Source: Actinomycetes bacterium (GTDB lineage: Bacteria > Actinomycetota > Acidimicrobiia > Acidimicrobiales > Bog-793). Taken from it: a stretch of DNA of 11,827 nt. A program made the translations under genes and the position numbers. How positions within the stretch are numbered: the first letter of the stretch is position 1; each line of letters starts with the position of its first letter. Positions 6,052-11,827 of the stretch are shown here, piece after piece. Under the pieces are notes generated by a model. The model was not told the DNA's origin, did not search any database, and was given only the letters and a program-made list of their open reading frames with translations. Where the stretch lies: NCBI GenBank assembly GCA_021821585.1, contig JAKACF010000065.1, positions 1-11,827 on the forward strand, read 5' to 3'.

Positions 6052-6124
6052 GAGACAAGGATCGGTACCGGGCCGCGGTGCGGGCTAGGGCCGAAGGTCC
6101 CCGGCCATGGGCGGCGCCGGGCCC

Positions 6125-7978
6125 TCAGCGGATCGAGAAGGCGAGTACGCCGCCGAGGACGACGAGACCCACCATCATCCAGGTGACGTAGTCGTTGACG
6201 ACCCCGCTCTGGAGCCCCTCGGCGAGGGAGGCGGCCGCCTTGGAGGGCCGGTAGGCGGCGAGCAGGGGGAGCCGTCGCCGGTAGAGCGCCGCCAGGGCGA
6301 GAAGGACGCTCCCGGCCACCGTCCCGAGGGCGCTCGCCACGTCGATCACCGTGGGGGTGGTCGGCTCGGGCGCCATCGGGGTGACCGGGTGGGCGACACG
6401 GGCTCCGTGCAGGACCGTCGCCACGTAGCCGGCCTGGTCCTCCAGCTGCATGGCGGCGTGCTCGATGGCTCCACCGATGCCCGGCACGAGGCCGATGCCG
6501 AAGGCGGCCGCCACCAGCACGGCGGCCGGGACGACCATCGTGAGCGGCGTCCGGCCCCGGCCCGCCTCCGTCTCGGAGGTTTCCTCGCGGGACTCCTCCC
6601 GGCGCCGCTCGTCCTCGAGCGGCGGGTCGCCGAGGCCGAGGAAGATGCCGCCGGCCGCCCTCAGCACGGCTCCGCCGACGATGATGGAGCAGAGCATCAC
6701 CACCGGCGTGACGAAGTCCATGCCGTGGCTCGAGGAGGTGTCGCCGATCCACCCGGCGCCGAGATAGGTGGCAAAGGGCGGGAGGTCCGACAGCCCGAGC
6801 GCCGCCAGCGTGAAGACAGCCCCGGTGACCTTGAGCTCCCGCCCCCTGCCGTGCAGCTCGGTCTCGTCGATCGTGCCGAGGCGGTGCAGCACGATGCCGA
6901 CGCAGAGGAAGAGCGCTCCCTTGACGAGCCCGTGGCCGATCACGTAGGCGGCCGACCCCGCCAGCCCGAGCGGACTCAGCACCGCGAGGCCCATCAGGAA
7001 CAGTCCGGCGTGGCTCACCGTCGAGAAGGCGAGCAGGCGCTTCAGGTGGCGCTGGCGGAACGAGAAGAGCGCGCCGACGAGCGCCGTCAGCACCCCGAGC
7101 GCCATGAACGCCGCCGTCACGGTGGCCCGGTGGCCGAGGGCGTCGCCGAAGACGGACCAGTAGACGCGGGCGACGCCGTAGAGCCCGAGCTCCACCATCA
7201 CCCCGGAGAACAGCACGCAGACCGGCGTCGGGGCGACGGCATGGGCGTCGGCCAGGAAGAAGTGGAACGGGACGATGGCGCCCTTCGTGAGGAAACCGAT
7301 GAGGATGAGGACGAAGGCGACGACGACGAGGCCGTCGGGCGGCCGCCCGGCGAGGGCGTGGCCGACCTGGGCCATGTTGAGGGCTCCGGTGCGGGCGTAG
7401 ACGAGCGCGATGCCCATGAGCGAGAGGTAGGCGGCCACGCTGTTGGTGATGGCGAAGTTCAGGGCCCCCTGCAGCGGTCCCTTCTCCTCGGTGCGGTAGG
7501 CGGTGAGGGCGTAGGCGGCGACGCCCATCACCTCGAACCAGACGAACAGGTCGAACAGGTCCCCGGTGAGGCAGAAACCGACCATCCCGGCGAAGAACAT
7601 GAGCATGAGGGAGTGGAACCAGGTCGACACCTGCTCGAAGTACCGCCAGGAGAAGACCATGGAGGCCGTGACGAGGAGACCGGTGAGCGCCGCCAGGCCG
7701 GCGTTGAGCGAGCCGACGGCGAAGTCGATCCCGAGGGCGATGCCGTGATGCGGCCGGACGCCGGCGAACCAGTACAGCTCCTGGCCGCCCGAGGTCCGGA
7801 CGAGGAGCACGACGAGGAGCGTGGTCATGGCCCCGCTCGTCGTGATGGCGATGGCGTCGAGCAGCCGGTGGTGGGGCTTCAAGAGCGGGTTGAGCGCCGA
7901 GACGCCCGCCGCCACGAGGAGCGGCACGACGACGACGAGCGGCAGCAGCACGTCCGGGGACGCCGCCGGATGGCTCAT
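6125..7978 (-). CDS. mrpD: Mrp-type antiporter subunit D (NuoL/M/N-like, proton/cation-translocating)
   Basis: The product has 617 residues and about 16 hydrophobic segments, longer than the usual roughly 500 of MrpD. Hallmarks of the antiporter-like family are Glu149 in the TM5 region (FVWFEVMGVAAY), Lys232 in LTKGAIVPFHFFLADAH (the broken-helix segment of TM7), and Lys353 in IGHGLVKGALFL. A charged loop rich in Glu/Arg (454-475) separates the conserved core from a C-terminal extension containing two more membrane helices (about 546-568 and 597-615). It would be the main ion-translocating subunit, as no MrpA N-terminal domain is present. ATG 7978 overlaps the mrpC stop by four bases (ATGA). 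A longer open frame to 8326 merely overlaps mrpC. The last gene of the module; the SQR-like gene follows 73 bases on. Confidence 0.92.
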   Translation of the reverse strand: MSHPAASPDVLLPLVVVVPLLVAAGVSALNPLLKPHHRLLDAIAITTSGAMTTLLVVLLVRTSGGQELYWFAGVRPHHGIALGIDFAVGSLNAGLAALTGLLVTASMVFSWRYFEQVSTWFHSLMLMFFAGMVGFCLTGDLFDLFVWFEVMGVAAYALTAYRTEEKGPLQGALNFAITNSVAAYLSLMGIALVYARTGALNMAQVGHALAGRPPDGLVVVAFVLILIGFLTKGAIVPFHFFLADAHAVAPTPVCVLFSGVMVELGLYGVARVYWSVFGDALGHRATVTAAFMALGVLTALVGALFSFRQRHLKRLLAFSTVSHAGLFLMGLAVLSPLGLAGSAAYVIGHGLVKGALFLCVGIVLHRLGTIDETELHGRGRELKVTGAVFTLAALGLSDLPPFATYLGAGWIGDTSSSHGMDFVTPVVMLCSIIVGGAVLRAAGGIFLGLGDPPLEDERRREESREETSETEAGRGRTPLTMVVPAAVLVAAAFGIGLVPGIGGAIEHAAMQLEDQAGYVATVLHGARVAHPVTPMAPEPTTPTVIDVASALGTVAGSVLLALAALYRRRLPLLAAYRPSKAAASLAEGLQSGVVNDYVTWMMVGLVVLGGVLAFSIR

Positions 7979-8319
7979 CCCTTGAGCTCGGCCAGCTCGT
8001 CGGGGTCCACCGACCCGAACCGCTTCTGCGCCTGGATGGCGAGCGCCAGCAGGAGGGCCGTGACGGCGGCCTCGACGACGACGTCGGTGAGGGTGAGCGC
8101 CTGCACGACCGGGTCGACGGCCGGGGTGTGGAGCTTCACGTCGGAGAAGTACGGGGCGATCCCCCGGGTGCGAAAGCCCACGGCGAGCAGGATGAGGTAG
8201 GTCGAGGACTGGGTCACGACGAGGCAGACGATCTGGTGGACGAGGTGCCGGCTCGTCGCGATCCCGTAGATCCCGATCACGAGCAGCCAGGCGGCGACGA
8301 GGAAGGGGAAGATGCTCAC
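7975..8319 (-). CDS. mrpC: Mrp-type antiporter subunit C (NuoK-like)
   Basis: This 114-residue membrane protein has three predicted helices: about 5-22 (FLVAAWLLVIGIYGIATS), 28-48 (VHQIVCLVVTQSSTYLILLAV) and 72-95 (ALTLTDVVVEAAVTALLLALAI). ALTLTDVVVEAA is the MrpC/NuoK signature, with a membrane-embedded Glu within the third helix. It forms part of the transmembrane proton path of the complex. The GTG start overlaps the MrpB-type gene stop by four bases and its own stop overlaps mrpD by four, so translation is coupled on both sides. Confidence 0.93.
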   Translation of the reverse strand: MSIFPFLVAAWLLVIGIYGIATSRHLVHQIVCLVVTQSSTYLILLAVGFRTRGIAPYFSDVKLHTPAVDPVVQALTLTDVVVEAAVTALLLALAIQAQKRFGSVDPDELAELKG

Positions 8320-9068
8320 CGCTCACCGCCGACGAGGAGCGTCTGCTCGAGCAGCTCGCTCACGATGACGAGGAAGGCGGCGGTCACCTCGACGCCGACC
8401 AGCAGGCTGATGAGCACGATCGTCCCCGAGGAGTTGACCGCCCCGAGGTGGTTGCCGAGGGGGAGGACGTCGGCGAGGTAGGCGGCTCCGGTGGCGAGCG
8501 CCCCGATACCGACCGCGGCGAAGCCGCCGGCGCCCGCCGCCTCGACGGCATCCAGCAGGTCGATCGGCGAGAGCCTCCTCATGCGCAGGTACTGGCCGGC
8601 GAGGTAGATCATGAGCACGGCGGTCACCGACACCACCCCGCCCTGGAAGCCGCCGGCGGGGCTCGTCTGGGCGTGGCTCGCCAGGTACCAGCCCATCACG
8701 AAGACGAACCCGAGCAGGGCGAGGGTGAACATGCGCACCGCCTCGCTCGTGGGCGGGACGTCGAGCTCCTCGGTGTCCGTCTCCTTCTCGTCCTCGCCCC
8801 GGAGGCGCCGGAGCACCGTCGCCACCCCCGTGGCGGCGATGAAGAGGATGTACTCCTCGCCGACGGTGTCGAAGCCCCGGTAGAAGAAGTTGACCGCGGA
8901 GACGATGCCGGTGGCGTGCGTCTCGCCGACGGCGACTGCGTTGACGCGAAAGCCGTACGGACCCCGGTAGCCGCCGAAGGGGGGCAGCCCCGTGAGGCCC
9001 CACACGACGAAGGCGGCCGTGCCGGCGAGCGCCACCGTGACGACGAGGCGGCGCGTGGGCGGCGTCAC
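8316..9068 (-). CDS. mrpB: MbhE-MrpB fusion: hydrogenase subunit E-like domain plus antiporter subunit B
   Basis: The 250-residue protein joins two modules. Residues 1-90 resemble the C-terminal part of MrpA, equal to archaeal MbhE: one helix (8-25) and then a segment containing IVSAVNFFYRGFDTVGEEYILF. After a hydrophilic, acidic linker (91-110) comes MrpB: MFTLALLGFVFVMGWYLASH, the SPAGGFQGGVV loop (136-146), then further helices up to LISLLVGVEVTAAFLVIVSELL. In MrpA-containing operons the first part is fused to MrpA instead. GTG 9068 overlaps the upstream MbhD-like stop as GTGA; a longer open frame to 9491 is a shadow of the upstream gene. The stop overlaps mrpC by four bases. Confidence 0.9.
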   Translation of the reverse strand: MTPPTRRLVVTVALAGTAAFVVWGLTGLPPFGGYRGPYGFRVNAVAVGETHATGIVSAVNFFYRGFDTVGEEYILFIAATGVATVLRRLRGEDEKETDTEELDVPPTSEAVRMFTLALLGFVFVMGWYLASHAQTSPAGGFQGGVVSVTAVLMIYLAGQYLRMRRLSPIDLLDAVEAAGAGGFAAVGIGALATGAAYLADVLPLGNHLGAVNSSGTIVLISLLVGVEVTAAFLVIVSELLEQTLLVGGER

Positions 9069-9352
9069 CTCCCCGAGCTCTTCAGCTTGGCGAGGGCGAG
9101 CAGGAGCAAGAGCGGCAGCACGACGGCCCCGATGGTGAGCTCCGAGAGCGAGACGTCGGGCGCCTGGTAGCTGAAGAACAGCAGTGCCAGCACGAGCCCG
9201 TAGATGCTGAGCGTCACCACCTGGCGGACGGGCTGGCGGGTGAGCACGACCGCCGTGGCGCCGACGAGGACGAGCACGAGCAGGCTGGCCTGGAGGAGGT
9301 GGAGGGCCCACGGCGGCGCCGGTGGGCTGGCGGCCGAGGCGAGGAGGCTCAC
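9065..9352 (-). CDS. MbhD-like subunit (DUF4040; C-terminal MrpA segment as a separate gene)
   Basis: The 95-residue membrane protein has three helices: about 16-37 (LHLLQASLLVLVLVGATAVV), 46-64 (VVTLSIYGLVLALLFFSYQ) and 70-90. QAPDVSLSELTIGAVVLPLLLL is the DUF4040/MbhD signature with its conserved Asp and Glu. In canonical Mrp operons this domain is part of MrpA; in Mbh hydrogenases and related complexes it is a separate small gene, as here. It overlaps both neighbours by four bases (GTGA). Confidence 0.9.
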   Translation of the reverse strand: MSLLASAASPPAPPWALHLLQASLLVLVLVGATAVVLTRQPVRQVVTLSIYGLVLALLFFSYQAPDVSLSELTIGAVVLPLLLLLALAKLKSSGR

Positions 9353-9684
9353 CCTGCCGCCTTCCCGCCCGGGTCGCGTACGACCCCGGACCGCCAGTCG
9401 CCCCGCTCCCGGTTGCGGATGGCGCGGATCGTGGCGTGGCTGAGGAAGGGCGAGGAGGCGACGACGAAGCCGACGGCGAGCCAGGTGGCACCCGTGGCCT
9501 GGCTCCAGCCGGACTGGACCGACACCGCCAGGCCCACGAGCACGGGTGCGACGAGACCGAGCGGGGCGACGAAGTGGAGCTTGTCCGCCGCCCCTCTCAT
9601 GACGAGGACGCCGAGCGCCGAGGCGAGCACGACGAGGCAGGCGAGGCCGAGCAGGACGTCGACGGCGAGGGCGCCCGCGCTCAC
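9349..9684 (-). CDS. mrpG: Mrp-type antiporter subunit G
   Basis: The 111-residue protein has three helices (about 7-29, 40-57, 67-82). The MrpG/MnhG pattern is seen in LASALGVLVMRGAADKLHFVAPLGLVAPVLVGLAV, where the family conserves a Leu/Met-Arg turn and a following small-residue helix. The C-terminal 30 residues are basic and probably cytoplasmic. GTG 9684 lies in a GTGA overlap with the mrpF stop. A longer open frame to 10056 upstream is a shadow of mrpF and mrpE. Confidence 0.91.
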   Translation of the reverse strand: MSAGALAVDVLLGLACLVVLASALGVLVMRGAADKLHFVAPLGLVAPVLVGLAVSVQSGWSQATGATWLAVGFVVASSPFLSHATIRAIRNRERGDWRSGVVRDPGGKAAG

Positions 9685-9932
9685 AGCCACCGCTCGCCGG
9701 CGTTGACGAAGACGAGGCCGCTCGCGAAGACGAGGACCGCCATGAGCACGGGGAACTCGAACAACCCCGGCCGGCGGAAGGCCTCCGGCAGGAGGATCAG
9801 CTCCATGATGGCGATCGAGCTGGCCGCCTCGTAGGCGACGACCGCCTCCATCAGGCCCCCCTGGCGACTGGCGATCCCGACCGGCACCAGGGCGACGAGC
9901 ATGGCGACGGCCGCGAGGACGAAGGGGGTCAC
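9681..9932 (-). CDS. mrpF: Mrp-type antiporter subunit F
   Basis: The 83-residue protein has three helices (about 3-21, 29-50, 59-77). VVAYEAASSIAIMELILL and the closing FVNAGERWL fit MrpF/MnhF, which has about 90 residues; the second helix carries the glutamates of this small subunit. GTG 9932 is set by the GTGA overlap with the mrpE stop. It is not called from the longer frame up to 10385, whose N-terminal part is low-complexity Arg-rich antiframe sequence over mrpE. Confidence 0.88.
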   Translation of the reverse strand: MTPFVLAAVAMLVALVPVGIASRQGGLMEAVVAYEAASSIAIMELILLPEAFRRPGLFEFPVLMAVLVFASGLVFVNAGERWL

Positions 9933-10480
9933 CGGGACGAAGTTCCCCCGCCCCCTCCCCGGCCTCGGTCGGGGCGTACGAGGTGGTGGACGACCATGGC
10001 CTCCTCGTCGGCGTCGATCCCGAGGGCGAAGGTGTTGGGGGCGACCGACGAGCCACCGAGCTGGAGGGCGCGGCGCGTCTCTCCCTCGGCGCTCTCCTCG
10101 CCGTAGGCGATCGGACGGCTCGCGTAGCCGCTCGGCGGGTCCTCCCCCCGCGCCAGCTTCCGCCAGAGGGCGGCGAAGACGACGACGCTGTCCTGTAGCA
10201 CTTGACGGGGGAGCGACAGGGCGGGCGGGAGCCACTCGATGCGGATCCGGATGTGCGTGGCCGACTGGTACTGGGCCGCCTCGACGAGGGTGGCGCCGGC
10301 CACCGACACGATGACGCCGGCGACGATCTCGGGGAGCAGCAGCGAGTCGTCGACCCACATCCAAAAGGCCATGAGCAGGCTCCACCAGATGAGCCAGCTG
10401 CCGACTCGGCGGGCGGCCGGCAGCTCCTCCTCCCGGCGCTTCGGGCTGCCGGCGCCGGCGACCGGGGCTACGCCGCCCAT
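9929..10480 (-). CDS. mrpE: Mrp-type antiporter subunit E
   Basis: The 183-residue protein has a cytoplasmic leader (1-25), two close hydrophobic segments (about 27-45 WSLLMAFWMWVD and 49-63), and then a soluble domain with QVLQDSVVVFAALWRKL and GSSVAPNTFALGID, the pattern of MrpE/MnhE near residues 90-155. It ends in a Gly/Arg-rich tail. It is the first gene of the operon. ATG 10480 has AAGGA only two bases upstream, an unusually short spacing; no other in-frame start exists before a stop upstream. A good Shine-Dalgarno site serves a small upstream reading instead (10468-10503). Confidence 0.9.
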   Translation of the reverse strand: MGGVAPVAGAGSPKRREEELPAARRVGSWLIWWSLLMAFWMWVDDSLLLPEIVAGVIVSVAGATLVEAAQYQSATHIRIRIEWLPPALSLPRQVLQDSVVVFAALWRKLARGEDPPSGYASRPIAYGEESAEGETRRALQLGGSSVAPNTFALGIDADEEAMVVHHLVRPDRGRGGGGGTSSR

Positions 10481-10503
10481 CGTCCTTCGCTGGTCGTCCT
10501 CAT
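10468..10503 (-). other. Possible 11-codon leader reading overlapping the mrpE start
   Basis: ATG 10503 with GAGGAG four bases upstream opens MRTTSEGRWAA and stops at 10468-10470, 11 bases inside mrpE in another frame. The mrpE ATG itself has a poor ribosome site. The arrangement would allow translational coupling of the antiporter operon to a leader peptide, but it may be chance. Confidence 0.2.
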
Positions 10504-10708
10504 GGCGCTCCTCGTCGCTGGGGGCAAAGACCTCTTGCGCCGCTTGCTACCCAGCCGGAGCCCGGGCCAACCACGGCGGCCCGCCGGCGGACGGCGCCGC
10601 CGCGCCGCACGCCGCCGAGGCACCCGGGCCCGGCCGGCACCTACGCTTCTGCCATGGGCCGCCTTTCCCGGTTTGCGCGACGAGCCGCCCGCCCCCCACG
10701 ATGACCCC
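10481..10708. other. Divergent intergenic region between the Mrp operon and the CLC gene
   Basis: Promoters for both directions should lie in this 228-base region. It is GC-rich with no convincing -35/-10 pair. An imperfect TACCC half-site lies near 10549-10553 without a proper partner. No RNA gene or terminator is seen. Confidence 0.5.
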
Positions 10709-11827
10709 ATGAGATACCCCGGACGGCATGCACCGGCGCAGGAGGCGCGTCGGGCCCGGTCCGGCCCGCGCGCCGTCGTGAGCGAGCGCGTCCGGCAGCC
10801 CGCGCCCCTGCTGAAGCGCCGCCTGCCGTCCGGGCGGGGTGCCACCGAGCAGCCGAACGTCACCGGCGACCTCGACGCGCCGCTCACGCTCCGGTTCTGG
10901 CTGGCCCTCGTGCTGACCTCGATCGCCACCGGCCTCTTCGGCGACCTGCTCATGGTGGTCCTCTTCAACGTCCAGCACCTCGCCTTCGGCTACCACACCG
11001 GCAGCCTGGAGGCCGCCGTCGAGCGGTCGAGCGATCTCCGTCGTGTCGTCTCGCTCATGGTGGCCGGCGCCATCGGCGGCCCGGCCTGGTACCTGCTCCG
11101 GCGCTACACGAGGGGCGAGAAGTCCGAGGTCGACGACGCCATCTGGAAGGGCGACTCGAAGCTCTCGTTCCGCCGCTGCCTCGGGAGCGGCCTCATCTCC
11201 GAGCTCGTCATCGGGATGGGCGCCTCGATCGGCCGGGAGAACGCCCCGAAGGTGATGGGCGGGGCCTCGGGCTCGCTCATGTCGGACTGGTTCGGGCTCA
11301 CCCCCGGCCAGCGCCGCATCATCGTCGCCTGCGGCGCCGGTGCCGGCCTGGCGGCCGTCTACAACGTGCCCCTCGGGGGCGCCGTCTTCACCCTCGAGGT
11401 CACCCTCGGCACGATGGCGCTCCCGGTCGTGCTCCCGGCGCTCGCCTGCTCGGCCATCGCCACGGCAACCGCCTGGATCTACCTGCCGATCCGGGCGACC
11501 TACCTCAACCTGCCCCCCTACCACTTCTCCCCGACGATCATGGTCTGGGCGCTCATCGCCGGCCCGCTCATCGGGCTGTTCGCCTCCGGCTACATCCGGC
11601 TCATCGGCTGGGTCTCGCACCACCGGGCGCACGGGCGGTTCGCCATCTTCGCCCCCTTCCTCGCCTTCACGGCCGTCGGCATCGTCGGCGTCGCCTACCC
11701 GCAGCTGTTCGGGAACGGCAAGGACATGGCCCACGGCGCCTTCCTCGGCAACGGGACGATCCTCCTCTTCCTCGCCCTGTTCGCCCTGAAGCCCCTCGCC
11801 ACGGCCGTCTCCCTGCAGTCGGGCGCC
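10709..11827 (+). CDS. CLC-family chloride channel/transporter (3'-truncated by window edge)
   Basis: The frame is open to the window end (373 codons). About 60 Arg/Pro-rich residues precede the first helix (FWLALVLTSIATGLFGDLL). CLC features follow: the filter region GMGASIGRENAPKVMGG (gating-Glu codon 11237-11239), VACGAGAGLAAVYNVPLGGAVFTLEV, which corresponds to the conserved helix F-G area with the inner Glu, and later FGNGKDMAHGAFLG. The usual GREGP is GRENAP here, seen as a variant in some actinobacterial homologues from memory. Whether it is a channel or an H+/Cl- exchanger cannot be settled; the inner glutamate (TLEV) favours neither firmly. ATG 10709 lacks a ribosome site and could be leaderless; GTG 10778 is an alternative start. 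It is divergent from the Mrp operon. Confidence 0.87.
   Translation, partial: MRYPGRHAPAQEARRARSGPRAVVSERVRQPAPLLKRRLPSGRGATEQPNVTGDLDAPLTLRFWLALVLTSIATGLFGDLLMVVLFNVQHLAFGYHTGSLEAAVERSSDLRRVVSLMVAGAIGGPAWYLLRRYTRGEKSEVDDAIWKGDSKLSFRRCLGSGLISELVIGMGASIGRENAPKVMGGASGSLMSDWFGLTPGQRRIIVACGAGAGLAAVYNVPLGGAVFTLEVTLGTMALPVVLPALACSAIATATAWIYLPIRATYLNLPPYHFSPTIMVWALIAGPLIGLFASGYIRLIGWVSHHRAHGRFAIFAPFLAFTAVGIVGVAYPQLFGNGKDMAHGAFLGNGTILLFLALFALKPLATAVSLQSGA

Noticed and set aside
4783..8200. Very long forward frames (4783-6186 and 6107-8200)
   Set aside because: They mirror the SQR-like, mrpD and mrpC genes on the other strand. They are rich in Glu, Arg, Gly and His without any domain, as expected for antisense frames of high-GC3 genes.
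10541..10560. TACCC half-site upstream of mrpE as an operator
   Set aside because: The opposite arm (GGAGCC) does not match the inverted repeat.
10709..10732. GATACCCC...GGCATGC near the CLC start as a second CstR operator
   Set aside because: Only one arm matches; the other reads CGGCAT, not GGGTAT, and the site lies inside the likely coding region.
10468..11734. Minus-strand frames over the CLC gene
   Set aside because: They are antisense to a clear CLC membrane protein and show only charged, repetitive composition.

Overview
The window is very GC-rich and codes densely on both strands, with third codon positions almost always G or C and many GTG starts. It carries a CsoR/CstR-type regulator, a PIG-L amidohydrolase and tightly overlapping operons. 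Together these suggest a high-GC bacterium, most likely an actinobacterium (possibly an Acidimicrobiia-like or related lineage). No rRNA, tRNA, CRISPR array, insertion sequence or phage gene was seen. The taxon is inference from composition and gene style only.

Layout. 1-1183 (+) is the 3' part of a PLP-dependent cysteine desulfurase-like gene. 1184-1700 has no intact gene but holds a coding-like stretch split over reading frames, read here as a possible frameshifted relic. 1701-2798 (-) is a compact operon, thioredoxin > CstR-like repressor > DUF302 protein, preceded by a perfect ATACCC-N4-GGGTAT inverted repeat (2858-2873) that looks like the repressor's operator. 2897-4230 (-) holds a class I methyltransferase overlapped by one base with a PIG-L/LmbE deacetylase. 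4467-6051 (-) holds a DsrC/TusE-family sulfur carrier and a sulfide:quinone oxidoreductase-like flavoprotein. 6125-10480 (-) is a seven-gene Mrp/Mbh-type cation/proton antiporter module whose genes are joined by six consecutive 4-base stop/start overlaps. 10709-11827 (+) is the 5' part of a CLC chloride channel/transporter gene that runs off the window.

How the genes may work together (inference). The central genes suggest a reactive-sulfur theme. The SQR-like enzyme would oxidise sulfide and pass electrons to the quinone pool, and the DsrC/TusE protein with a single C-terminal cysteine could carry the resulting sulfane sulfur. The CstR-like repressor has the two redox cysteines but not the copper-ligand histidine, so it would sense persulfide and control thioredoxin, itself and DUF302. 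The desulfurase-like enzyme and the LmbE-type amidase (a family that includes mycothiol enzymes) are plausible thiol and sulfur partners. The Mrp/Mbh module and the CLC protein concern ion homeostasis. The Mrp module lacks the large N-terminal MrpA part and follows the archaeal Mbh A-H gene order, and it sits 73 bases upstream of the SQR-like gene on the same strand.

The individual families are known. The least usual points are the operator and regulator pair, the lone-cysteine DsrC homologue beside an SQR-like gene, and the coupling of this block to a MrpA-less antiporter.
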